Positions 7,885 through 16,300 of a DNA stretch of 25,774 bases are shown one piece after another. How positions within the stretch are numbered: position 1 is the stretch's first letter; each line of letters opens with the position of its first letter. The notes under the pieces were generated by a model. That model saw nothing but the letters and a program-made list of their open reading frames with translations, did not search any database and was not told where the DNA came from. The stretch comes from CAYLPU01 sp964385635 (GTDB lineage Bacteria > Chloroflexota > Anaerolineae > B4-G1): NCBI GenBank assembly GCA_964385635.1, contig CAYLPU010000075.1, forward strand, positions 1 through 25,774, given 5' to 3'. Made by a program: the position numbers and the translations under genes.

Positions 7885-8697
7885 TCAGCGGACTACGAGC
7901 ACGGGGCGGTCGGCCGCCAGCAGGATGTCGGCGCTTAGATCGCCCACCAGTCGCGCGTTCAGGCCGGGGGTGACGTGAGCCCCGGTCACTAGCAGGTCGT
8001 ATCGGCCCTCCCGGGCTTCGGCGATGATCTCGTCCAGCACCAGTCCGTGCCGGACAACTGCGCGGCCCGCTTGCCCTTCCGCCGCCAGCAGTTCCAGCAT
8101 TTGCTTGAGGTGTACCCCCTCCCGTGAGTTGCGCTGCATCAGTTCCTCCGCCGATGCATCCAGGTCGTCTGAGATGGCGTCTGCAGCCAGCGGCAGTTGG
8201 GACATCACGTGGAGCAGGGTCACCGAAGCCCCTACGGCTTGAGCGAGGCGACCGGCGAACTGGATAGTATGCTCGCTCACTGGGCCGGCGGAGGAACAGA
8301 CCAGGAACCGCCTGAGGTCGCGGGTGCGTCCCTTGGCTATCAGGACGGAGGCCGGCGCGTGCCCGGTGACGTGGAGGGCCGCCGAGCCCAGCAGCAATCG
8401 CATCACTCCCCGCCGCCCCCGGCTGCCGATGATCACCAGATCGTACGGGGCGGTTTGTGCTTGAAGGACCACCTCGTCGGCCATCCTGCCGGTCCGCCGG
8501 TGGATGGTGACCGGCATCCCTGCTGCTTCCAGGTCGGCAGCGGCCGCCTTGGCCATCCGACGGGCTTTCTTCTCCCGGTCGCGTTCGGCTACGACCAGGA
8601 TATCTACTTCGCTCGCCGCCTTTTGTGCGATACGCACTCCCATCTCCAGCGCCCGATCTGTGTGGGAAGAGCCGTTGGTACAGAGCAGAATCCTCAT
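7885..8697 (-). CDS. Tandem universal stress protein (two UspA domains)
   Basis: A 270-residue protein made of two Usp domains in tandem. Domain 1 (1-125) starts MRILLCTNGS and ends with the ATP-binding signature GSRGRRG (91-97) plus GS at 104-105 and the closing strand PASVLIAKG. Domain 2 (about 128-270) starts RRFLVCSSA and ends GAHVTPGLNARLVGDLSADIL...RPVLVVR, in which the G-2x-G spacing is altered, so this domain may not bind ATP. The gene starts 15 bases behind the Na/Pi-cotransporter-like gene, so the two are likely co-transcribed. A CCGCGG-armed hairpin at 7862-7883 just behind the stop may end the transcript. Confidence 0.9.
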   Translation of the reverse strand: MRILLCTNGSSHTDRALEMGVRIAQKAASEVDILVVAERDREKKARRMAKAAAADLEAAGMPVTIHRRTGRMADEVVLQAQTAPYDLVIIGSRGRRGVMRLLLGSAALHVTGHAPASVLIAKGRTRDLRRFLVCSSAGPVSEHTIQFAGRLAQAVGASVTLLHVMSQLPLAADAISDDLDASAEELMQRNSREGVHLKQMLELLAAEGQAGRAVVRHGLVLDEIIAEAREGRYDLLVTGAHVTPGLNARLVGDLSADILLAADRPVLVVR

Positions 8698-8712
8698 TTT
8701 CCACCACCCTCG

Positions 8713-9771
8713 TTACAGCAAGATAAGCGCCACAGGGATGACAAAGATGATGCTCAGGAAGAGAGTGAAGTTCCTGCGCCGGCGGGTGATCCAGGCCAGC
8801 GCATCCGAGATGGCCCGCTCGTAGGGTCGGTAGGCCAATAGAATGAGGAGCAGGGAGACGATGGCCACGCAGACTATATGCGTCACCACCACTGTTATCG
8901 CCCGAGGGTCTCCCAACAGTGCCGCCGCGACCAGTGTGTCCGCAAAGGTGGAGATGTTCGCCCCTAGAATGTAGGGAATGATGTTCTCGCGGCGCATGTA
9001 GCCTCGGGCAGAGAGGGGGACCAGGATGCCCACAGAGATGGAGACGGACATCGTGAACAGGGTGATCGCCAGTCCCATCAGGAACATGACTTCGGGGCGA
9101 TAGACCAGCCTGGAGACCTGGCCGAGATCGGTTCTCTCCAGCCGCACCTGGGGCATGGCGTGGTCAAAGAGGCGAAAACTGAGTGTCACCAGTCCCACAC
9201 CGGCTACGAAAAGCATCCAGTCGGGGAGGAAGGCCACCAGGGGGCCGAGCAGTGGTTCCAGTCCCTGGTTGACGCCGGCTGCTAGTCCTTCCAGGGCGGG
9301 AATAGAAGGGTCATTGAGCCAGCCCCGGCTGAGGATCAGCAGTCCCATCGGTAGGGACCCCAACTGGATCGAGCCGGTAAGCAGGAGAGAAAGGATGCCC
9401 GCGGTGAGCGCGGCCCATTGCTCGTGCCCCCGCAGGGTGTAGACGAAGCCAACCAGCAGGACAGTGAGACAGGCGCCCAAGCGGGAGCCAGCAATCATAG
9501 TGAAGGCCTGGAGAGAGGACAGCGTGCTAGCACTCAACAGGGCTACTGCCGCGGCTGCCACCGGTGATCCACCCAGAACCAGATAGGCCATCAGCAAGCC
9601 GAATCCCATGCTGTCGGCAGTGTTGGTGACCGCCAGATGATCCCGCAGAAGCGGTGCCAACCCTCCGGCTCCCTCTTTCATCATCCCCAGGGCGAGGACA
9701 AAGAGCAGGAACCCGGAGAGTCCCAGCCCCAATTTTTTCCATATCAACCGCTTGCCTCGCTGGCTTTCCAT
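8713..9771 (-). CDS. Na/Pi-cotransporter-like membrane protein (NptA/PF02690 type)
   Basis: A 352-residue polytopic protein with about eight to nine membrane segments arranged as two inverted halves. The beginning, SGFLLFVLALGMMKEGAGGLAPLL (19-42), follows the family pattern. The paired motifs GSRLGACLTVL (95-105) and LGANISTFADT (269-279) correspond to the repeated G-x-N-I-G-T-T motif of Na/phosphate cotransporters. The QSSSA-like motifs that precede these are degenerate (SASTLSSLQAF and TMSVSISVGIL), so the transported ion is uncertain. There is no C-terminal PhoU domain, unlike many bacterial members; a double Usp protein follows 15 bases later and may take a regulatory role (inference). 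The predicted promoter is at 9866-9893. Confidence 0.75.
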   Translation of the reverse strand: MESQRGKRLIWKKLGLGLSGFLLFVLALGMMKEGAGGLAPLLRDHLAVTNTADSMGFGLLMAYLVLGGSPVAAAAVALLSASTLSSLQAFTMIAGSRLGACLTVLLVGFVYTLRGHEQWAALTAGILSLLLTGSIQLGSLPMGLLILSRGWLNDPSIPALEGLAAGVNQGLEPLLGPLVAFLPDWMLFVAGVGLVTLSFRLFDHAMPQVRLERTDLGQVSRLVYRPEVMFLMGLAITLFTMSVSISVGILVPLSARGYMRRENIIPYILGANISTFADTLVAAALLGDPRAITVVVTHIVCVAIVSLLLILLAYRPYERAISDALAWITRRRRNFTLFLSIIFVIPVALILL

Positions 9772-9824
9772 TTACTGTTCTCTCTGCACTTCGGTCTCCG
9801 GTATCTTCTCAAAAATTCGGGGAA

Positions 9825-9858
9825 AGAAACCGGGTTTTTTCTGAAAAACCCGGTTTCT
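9825..9858. repeat. 15-bp perfect hairpin, family A copy 1
   Basis: AGAAACCGGGTTTTT (9825-9839) is perfectly inverted at 9844-9858 with a four-base loop. The second copy, with compensatory changes, is at 23122-23155. On the minus strand it starts right where transcription from the promoter at 9866-9893 is expected, so it would be the first structure of the mRNA for the cotransporter-like gene. Confidence 0.75.
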
Positions 9859-9865
9859 CAAATGA

Positions 9866-9893
9866 ATTTTAGCACAACCCACCATGTATGCAA
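9866..9893 (-). promoter_or_regulatory. Likely promoter of the cotransporter-Usp operon
   Basis: On the minus strand, TTGCAT (9888-9893), a 16-base spacer and TAAAAT (9866-9871). The transcription start would be near 9859, immediately before the hairpin at 9825-9858. The remaining bases up to the divergent DeoR promoter hold the repeated half-sites listed separately. Confidence 0.45.
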
Positions 9894-10011
9894 GTTGGCT
9901 CGACTGACAGCCAGGGCGGGCCGTTTTGACTGCTCGGGCGCTAAAACTGACATTCCTGGTCGAGGTTGATTTCTCCTTCGTAAGCAATGTCTAAGCAGTG
10001 CATTGAGGGTG

Positions 10012-10089
10012 ATTGTGCGCGAAAGTGCACAAATAAGGCCCCGAACCGCGCCGAATCACGCACATAGGTGTTGACAAATCGCGCACAAT
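10012..10089. promoter_or_regulatory. Cluster of TTGTGCGCGA half-sites (likely DeoR operator)
   Basis: ATTGTGCGCGA at 10012-10022 is repeated in perfect inverse orientation at 10079-10089 (TCGCGCACAAT), which overlaps the deoR promoter spacer. A third, slightly altered inverse copy (TCACGCACATA) is at about 10055-10065. The first site is itself an imperfect palindrome, TTGTGCGCGAAAGTGCACAA. A regulator bound to both sites could loop the DNA and block the plus-strand promoter, so autorepression by the adjacent DeoR-type protein is likely. Confidence 0.6.
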
Positions 10090-10099
10090 GTGATAAAAT
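10071..10099 (+). promoter_or_regulatory. deoR-type gene promoter
   Basis: TTGACA (10071-10076), a 17-base spacer and TAAAAT (10094-10099). The predicted start (10106-10107) falls on the GTG codon of the gene that follows, so the message would be leaderless. The spacer contains one operator half-site. Confidence 0.75.
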
Positions 10100-10100
10100 A

Positions 10101-10877
10101 ATGACCGTGAACCAGCGTCCACTGCCTGCTTTGACCGCCGAAAGACGCGCTGCCATCGCCAAGATGGTGGCGCAGGATGGCGTCGTCCGCGTGGCGGAAC
10201 TGGCGACTCGATTTGGTGTGAACGCCTCGACCATCCGGCGGGACCTGAAGACGCTAGAAGAGCAGGGAGCGGTGCGGCGTGTGCACGGCGGGGCCGTGGC
10301 AGCCGGAGAAGGCGTGCCGGAGGGTACCCGTGTCCCATCCAGAGCCCAGGAAGCGCGCATCGGCCAGGCCGTGGCCGGGATGATCGCCGATGGTGAAACC
10401 GTCTTCCTGGGTCCGGGACGGCTCCTGTTGGAGGTTGCGCGTTGTCTGGGCGCACGCTCGCGGATCACCGTTATCACCAATGGGCTTGAGGTGGCTCACT
10501 GGCTCGCTACCAACACCTCACACACCCTGATCGTCGCGGGTGGTCAGGCTGAGGGGCATGACCTGGGGCTGGTGGGCCAACTGACCAGAACGGTGCTTCC
10601 CAACCTGCGAGCCGATCACGTGATCCTGGAGCTGGGTGGCGTTAGCGCTGTGGATGGTTTGACTGGCGATAGTCTCCCGCAGGCGGAGATCGCGCGGATG
10701 TTGCTGGAGATTGGGTCTCAGGTCATCGTTCTGGTGCCGGCTGGGCGGGTGGGGCGGGTGGCGGCTGCTTACATCGCGCCCTCTTCTGACGCGGATGTCA
10801 TCGTCACTGCCCGTGAGGCCCCTTCGCCGGTGTTGTGGGACCTGAGCCAGTTGGGGGTTCGGATTGTCCTGGCGTAG
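10101..10877 (+). CDS. DeoR-family transcriptional repressor
   Basis: A 257-259-residue regulator. An N-terminal DeoR winged helix (about 10-62) has the recognition segment RFGVNASTIRRDLKTLEEQG (37-56), followed by VRRVHGGAV. The DeoRC sugar-phosphate sensor part follows with VITNGLEVAHWL and IVAGG. The usual D-x-G-T-T effector motif is replaced by LGPGRLLLEVA, so the effector may differ from common sugar phosphates. The ATG at 10101 is given here, but it lies upstream of the predicted transcription start; GTG at 10107, two codons later, fits a leaderless start better. No Shine-Dalgarno sequence is present. It is first in an apparent operon with an ABC ATPase and a phosphoglycerate mutase. 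Confidence 0.9.
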   Translation: MTVNQRPLPALTAERRAAIAKMVAQDGVVRVAELATRFGVNASTIRRDLKTLEEQGAVRRVHGGAVAAGEGVPEGTRVPSRAQEARIGQAVAGMIADGETVFLGPGRLLLEVARCLGARSRITVITNGLEVAHWLATNTSHTLIVAGGQAEGHDLGLVGQLTRTVLPNLRADHVILELGGVSAVDGLTGDSLPQAEIARMLLEIGSQVIVLVPAGRVGRVAAAYIAPSSDADVIVTAREAPSPVLWDLSQLGVRIVLA

Positions 10878-10940
10878 TCGGGGGCGCGGCCTCGACCATA
10901 GCATAGTAATCTTAGACTCAAATGGAAGGAGCACAATCAA

Positions 10941-12041
10941 ATGGCAAGCGTAACGTATGAGCATGTGACTAAGCGGTTTGGTGAAGTTGTCGCGGTCGCC
11001 GACCTCGACATCCAAATCCCGGACAAGGAATTCCTGGTCTTCGTCGGCCCCTCGGGCTGCGGCAAGACCACCTCTTTGCGCCTGCTGGCCGGTCTGGAGG
11101 AGATCACCGAGGGCAATATCTACATCGGCGACCGGTTGGTCAACGACGTGCCGCCCAAGGACCGGGACATCGCCATGGTCTTCCAGTCCTACGCGCTGTA
11201 TCCCCACATGTCGGTCTACGACAACATGGCCTTCGGCCTCAAGCTACGTAAGACCCCCAAGCAGGAGATTGGCCAGCGTGTGCACGAGGCGGCCAGGATG
11301 CTGGGCATTGAGAACCTGTTGGAGCGCAAGCCCAAGCAACTGTCCGGTGGCCAGCGGCAGCGCGTGGCGGTGGGCCGCGCTATTGTGCGCGAACCGCACG
11401 TGTTTCTGATGGACGAACCGCTCTCCAACCTGGACGCCAAATTGCGCGTGCAATCCCGCGCCGAGATCAGCAAGCTCCATCAGCGGCTGGGGACGACTAT
11501 CATCTATGTGACCCACGACCAGGTCGAGGCCATGACGATGGGGACCCGCATCGCGGTGATGAAGGATGGGTTCTTGCATCAGATAGCTAGCCCGCAGGCG
11601 CTCTACGACACCCCGACCAATGTCTTCGTCGCTGGCTTCATCGGCAGCCCGGCGATGAATTTTATGGACGCCACACTGGTGGAGCGAGACGGCAAGGTGG
11701 TTGTGGACTGTGGAGATTTTGCCCTGGAGGTTCCCGAAGACAAGGCACAGGTCTACCGTCAGCATCTGGGTAAGGAGATTGTCTTCGGCGTCCGTCCTGA
11801 GGACACTCACGACCCCGAATATGCCCCGCCGGGCATTAACAAGGCGTTGGTGGAGGCCAAAGTGGACGTGACTGAGTTGATGGGCAACGAGGTCGTCGTT
11901 TATCTGGTGGCAGAGCACATCCAGTTCCTGGGTCGCTTCGACCCGCGCACAGGCGCATGTGTGGGCAACACGATACAGGTCGCCTTCAACATGGATCATA
12001 TGCACGTCTTCGATAAGCAGACGGAACTGGCGATCCGATAG
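10941..12041 (+). CDS. Sugar ABC transporter ATPase (MalK/UgpC/MsmX type)
   Basis: A 366-residue cytoplasmic ATPase with Walker A GPSGCGKT (36-43), Q-loop Gln82, signature LSGGQ (134-138), Walker B FLMDEP (155-160), D-loop SNLDA and switch His192. The C-terminal OB-like regulatory half (from about 240) has FIGSPAMNF and FGVRPED, typical of CUT1 sugar importers and of ATPases shared by several importers. The ribosome-binding site is GGAAGGAG. No permease or binding protein is adjacent, while the sugar importer at 21208-24660 lacks an ATPase, so this protein probably energises it. It is followed nine bases later by a phosphoglycerate mutase. Confidence 0.95.
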   Translation: MASVTYEHVTKRFGEVVAVADLDIQIPDKEFLVFVGPSGCGKTTSLRLLAGLEEITEGNIYIGDRLVNDVPPKDRDIAMVFQSYALYPHMSVYDNMAFGLKLRKTPKQEIGQRVHEAARMLGIENLLERKPKQLSGGQRQRVAVGRAIVREPHVFLMDEPLSNLDAKLRVQSRAEISKLHQRLGTTIIYVTHDQVEAMTMGTRIAVMKDGFLHQIASPQALYDTPTNVFVAGFIGSPAMNFMDATLVERDGKVVVDCGDFALEVPEDKAQVYRQHLGKEIVFGVRPEDTHDPEYAPPGINKALVEAKVDVTELMGNEVVVYLVAEHIQFLGRFDPRTGACVGNTIQVAFNMDHMHVFDKQTELAIR

Positions 12042-12050
12042 GGGAAATGA

Positions 12051-13259
12051 ATGGCTGACCTGGATTTGATGCACGAGTTGGCGATCGAGGGCGAGGCCAA
12101 AATCCTCTTGCTCGTTCTGGATGGGGTGGGGGGACTGCCGATGACGCCCGATGGGCCTACAGAGTTGGAGGCGGCGCACACTCCCAACCTTGACGCGCTG
12201 GCTGTGCGTTCCATCTGCTGTATGAGCACGCCTGTCGCACCTGGCATCTCCCCAGGTAGCGGGCCGGGTCACCTGGCCCTCTTTGGCTATGACCCGCTGC
12301 GATATGAGATTGGACGCGGGGTGCTGGAGGCGCTGGGCATCGGCTTCGGTCTGCAGCCCGACGACGTGGCGGCGCGTGGCAACTTTTGCACCATCGACCC
12401 CCAGACGGGCCTGATCACTGATCGGCGGGCAGGCCGCATTCCTACGGAGGTGGGAGCCCGGTTGTGCGAGAAGTTATGCCAGATTCACCTTCCGGGCGTG
12501 GAGACGTTCGTCGAACCGGTGAAGGAGTACCGCTTCGTGTTGGTGCTGCGGGGGCAGGGGTTGTGCGATGGCCTTACCGAGACCGATCCACAGCAGGTGG
12601 GCAAACCGCCGTTACCGGTTGAACCGCTGCGTCCTGAGGCAGCCCATACTGCGGCACTGCTCAATCAATGGATGGTTGAGGCCCGGAAACTCCTGGCGGA
12701 CGAGCACCCGGCTAACGGCTGCAACCTCCGCGGCATCGCGAAGGACCCGGGACTCCCCAAGATGTCGCAGGTCTACAAGCTGCGTTGTGGGGCTATCGCC
12801 ACCTACCCGATGTACCGGGGCGTGGCCGAACTGGCCGGGATGGAGGTTCTCCCTACGGGGGAGACCATCGAGGACGAGGTCGAGACGCTCAGGCGACATT
12901 GGGCCGGCTATGACTTCTTCTTCTTCCACGTCAAGAAGACCGACAGCCGGGGAGAGGATGGGGACTTCGAGGGCAAGGTGAATGTGATCGAGCACTTCGA
13001 CGCAGTGCTGCCGGATGTCCTGGCGCTGGAACCGGACGTAGTCGTTGTCACGGGCGATCACTCCACCCCGGCGCTGTTGGCAGGGCACAGTTGGCACGAA
13101 CTGCCGGTGCTTCTGTGGTCGAAATACATCCGGCCCGACGGCGTGGCGCAGTTCGGGGAACGGCCCTGTATGGCAGGTGGCCTGGGACATATCCACCACG
13201 TGGACCTGTTGCCCCTGGCGATGGCCTACGCGGGGCGGCTCATCAAGTTTGGGGCCTGA
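12051..13259 (+). CDS. apgM: Cofactor-independent phosphoglycerate mutase, archaeal type
   Basis: A 402-residue member of the alkaline-phosphatase superfamily that interconverts 3- and 2-phosphoglycerate. The metal and nucleophile motifs are LVLDGVGG with Asp24, TPNLDALA, PGSGPGHLALFGYDP with the phosphoryl-accepting Ser70, RGNFCTID, ITDRRAGRI, FFFHVKKTDSRGEDGD and the C-terminal VVVTGDHSTPAL plus GHSWHELPVLLWS. The common GSDTAH form of the Ser motif is here GSGPGH. The weak ribosome-binding site GGGGA lies in the nine bases behind the ATPase gene. The gene supplies the glycolytic step below the gap/pgk enzymes encoded on the opposite strand, and its transcript ends at the terminator at 13285. 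Confidence 0.93.
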   Translation: MADLDLMHELAIEGEAKILLLVLDGVGGLPMTPDGPTELEAAHTPNLDALAVRSICCMSTPVAPGISPGSGPGHLALFGYDPLRYEIGRGVLEALGIGFGLQPDDVAARGNFCTIDPQTGLITDRRAGRIPTEVGARLCEKLCQIHLPGVETFVEPVKEYRFVLVLRGQGLCDGLTETDPQQVGKPPLPVEPLRPEAAHTAALLNQWMVEARKLLADEHPANGCNLRGIAKDPGLPKMSQVYKLRCGAIATYPMYRGVAELAGMEVLPTGETIEDEVETLRRHWAGYDFFFFHVKKTDSRGEDGDFEGKVNVIEHFDAVLPDVLALEPDVVVVTGDHSTPALLAGHSWHELPVLLWSKYIRPDGVAQFGERPCMAGGLGHIHHVDLLPLAMAYAGRLIKFGA

Positions 13260-13284
13260 TTTGAGAGAGTTTCGGGTAGGCTTC

Positions 13285-13315
13285 AAAGGGGCCGGTCGAA
13301 AAGACCGGCCCTTTT
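13285..13315 (+). terminator. Intrinsic terminator of the deoR-ATPase-apgM operon
   Basis: A GGGCCGGTC/GACCGGCCC stem (13289-13297 with 13303-13311) extended by A-T pairs, with loop GAAAA and followed by TTTT. It begins about 26 bases past the apgM stop. Confidence 0.85.
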
Positions 13316-13364
13316 CTGTGCGCTGGCTGCGCTAAATGCACCCCGGTGGCGGTAGGTTGGTCAG

Positions 13365-13393
13365 TTGGCACTACACGCAGAGTATGCTAAAAT
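13365..13393 (+). promoter_or_regulatory. Extended -10 promoter of the cyclase gene (leaderless)
   Basis: TTGGCA (13365-13370), a 17-base spacer and TAAAAT (13388-13393), with TG one base before the -10 box (extended -10). The first transcribed base is predicted at or next to 13400, the A of the start codon. Confidence 0.7.
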
Positions 13394-13399
13394 ACTACT

Positions 13400-16300
13400 A
13401 TGCGCTGTCCTCAATGCGGGTCTCCAAATCCTGATACAGCGTCCCATTGCATTGCTTGTGGTACTGCCCTCGCCGGCGGTGGCAGTCCCTTCCCTCTGTC
13501 CCCACTGGGGGGGATAAAAGGGGGGACGGGCGAGGCGGACGCGCGGCGCGATCTGGCCGCGGCCCAGGAGGCCGTGCGCCGCCTGCGCCGTTACATCCCT
13601 TCTGCCGTTGCTGAGGGTGTCCTGCACGATCAGGAGCGGCTGCGCGGTGAACGCCGCGAGGTGGCGGTGCTTTTTGCCGATGCGGTGAACTTCACTCACC
13701 TCGCGGCCTCCCTGGACGCGGAGTCGGTCTTTAATCTGATCAACGACCTGCTGAGCCGCCTGGTGGAATGTGTCCACCGCTACGATGGCGTCGTAGACAA
13801 GTTCACTGGTGATGGCCTGATGGCGGTCTTCGGCGCACCCATCGCACACGAGAACGACCCGGAATTGGCTGTCCGCGCTGCGTTGGATATGCAAAGGGCC
13901 GCGGCTGAGTTCGAGCCCATCGCGCGCACTCAGTTTGGTGCTCCCCTGCAGATGCGCGTAGGTATCCACAGCGGACTGGCCGTCGCCGGGATCATCGGCA
14001 CCCGGGAGCAAGCGGCCTACACCGTCATCGGGGAGACGGTCAACCTGGCAGCGCGATTGGAGTCGCTGGCCCGGCCCGGCCACATTCTGGTCAGTTCCCG
14101 CGTCTACCAGCGGACGCGCGCACTCTTCAACTTCCAGGCGATGGGTACGACTCAGGTCAAAGGGGTTGACGAGCCTGTGGCGGTCTACGAGGCAATGGGG
14201 GATCGCTCCGAACCATTGCCGACGCGGGGCGTGGTAGGGGTCACGGCCTTGCTCCTGGGGCGCGATGCCGAGCTGGAGCAGTTACGTGCCTTGTTGTCCG
14301 CCTTCCTCGACGATCGGCATGGCCGGCTGGTGACGATTCGTGGTGAGGCTGGCATGGGCAAATCGCGGCTGGTCTCCGAATGGCTCTCAAGCGTCGTGCC
14401 CGGTCAGGTTGCGATCTGGCAGGGGCGTGGGCTGCCCTACGCCCAGGGGATCGGCTATGGTATCTTTCGCTCGTTACTGCAGGATGTCCAGCGCACCTGC
14501 CCGCCTGACACGGCGTGGGACGACCGGGTCTCACCTGCCCTGCGCCTCTTCCTGCGGCAGATATTGGGACTGCCGCTGGCTCCAGAGGAACGGGCTGTCC
14601 TGCACCACCTGGAACCGGAGCGCGTCAAGCAGTTGACGGCTGTGGCGCTGCGCCAGTGGCTATTGGGCGAGGCCCGAGTGCGGCCGGTCGTGCTGATCTT
14701 GGATGACTTCCACTGGGCTGATGACCTCTCGCGAGATGCCTTGGAAGCGCTGGCTGGTCTCGTCCACGAAGCGCCTGTGTTCCTGTGTGTCATCATGCGA
14801 CCGCGACCGGAGGTGCCTCTGGACCTTGCGGTTCCCCCGGCAGAGGAGCCCCTGGAGGCGCCTGTATCTCTCTCTCTGGAGTTGAGGCCTCTCTCGCCAG
14901 GGCACAGCCGGGCGCTGTTGGGACACCTGGTGGACCTGGAAGGTCTACCGGAGCCGCTTGTCGACACAATCCTGACCCGCGCCGAGGGCAACCCCTTCTA
15001 CATTGAAGAGTTCGTGCGTATGTTGATTGAGAAGGAGGTGCTGACGCTAGGGGATGGTCAGTGGCAGGTGGCCTCAGCCGTGGCATTGCAGACACTGGAG
15101 GTCCCTACCACCTTGCGTGGGCTGATGATGGCGCGTGTGGACCGCCTACCAGAGGACTTGCAACACGTGCTACGCTGTGGTGCTGTCATCGGCCTGCAGT
15201 TCGCCGCCCGCTTGCTGGAGAAGGTCGAACGCCGGCTCCACGGTGCCGTCAGGGTGGTACCCTCGCTGGAACGACTCATCGACTTGGGGTTGCTGGAGGA
15301 ACGACCCCAGGCTGGCGAGCATGTGTACGCCTTCCGCCACATCCTCACTCAGGAGACGGTCTACCGCAGCCTGCTGCGCAGCCGGCGCCCCGAGATGCAT
15401 CGCACAGTGGCCGAGTGCATTGAAGACCTCTACACTGCCGATCTGAGCAACCAGGTCGAAGTGTTGGCATTACACTACGACCGCGCCCGCGTGCGCGACA
15501 AGGCCATGCGCTACGCGTTGCTGGCAGGTGACCGCGCCCGTGAACGATTTGCCAACCGGGAGGCCATTGAGTACTACAGCCGGGTATTGCAACTCTTGCA
15601 GCACCTGGGCAACTACCAATCCGAGCGTTGGCAGGCGGCCGTCGGGCTGGGGGAGGTTGAACAGCACATCGGCGAGTATGAAGAAGCCACCGCTTGCTAC
15701 CGTGCTGCATTGGAAGAGTGGGAGGAGGCTGCCCCGGAGGCGCGCGCACAGGCTATGCTCAGGCTGGGACAGGTGTGGGAGAAGCGCGGCGACCTGCAGG
15801 AGGCGGAAATCTGGCTACATCAAGGGCTGGCCCAACTCGGCTACACGAGAGCGACACTCCCCGCATTGTGCGCCCAGATTTACTCAGAGTTGGGATGTCT
15901 CAGCCGGCGCCGGGGGGACCTGACCGCAGCGCAAGAGTGGCTGGAGCGGGGGGTGGCCCTGGTGCGCGATACCGAGCACTACGACGTGCTCTCGTCCATC
16001 CTCAACCGGCTGGGGGGTGTGTACTACGATCGCAGCGAGTGGGACGAGGCGGCGAAGTGCGTCGAACGTGCTCTGGGGCTCCGCGAACGGCTGGGGGACG
16101 TCGTTGGTTGCGCGCGCTCCCTGAACAACCTGGGCATCCTCAAGGACGCCGGCGGCGATTGGGATGGCGCGTTGGCCGATTACGAGCGCGCGGCCGAGGT
16201 GCACGAGCGTATCGGCGAGGTCGAGGGACTGGCCCTGGCCTGCACGAACCTGGGCGCGCTGTACATCGACCGTGGCGAATGGGCCAAAGCGGAGGAGAAT

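Noticed and set aside
10068..10100. Earlier start of the DeoR gene at 10068
   Set aside because: This codon lies upstream of and within the promoter; the extra residues do not match DeoR proteins.
11244..12272. 342-codon minus-strand open frame across the ATPase gene
   Set aside because: Antisense to a fully recognised ABC ATPase; no family resemblance, no ribosome-binding site.
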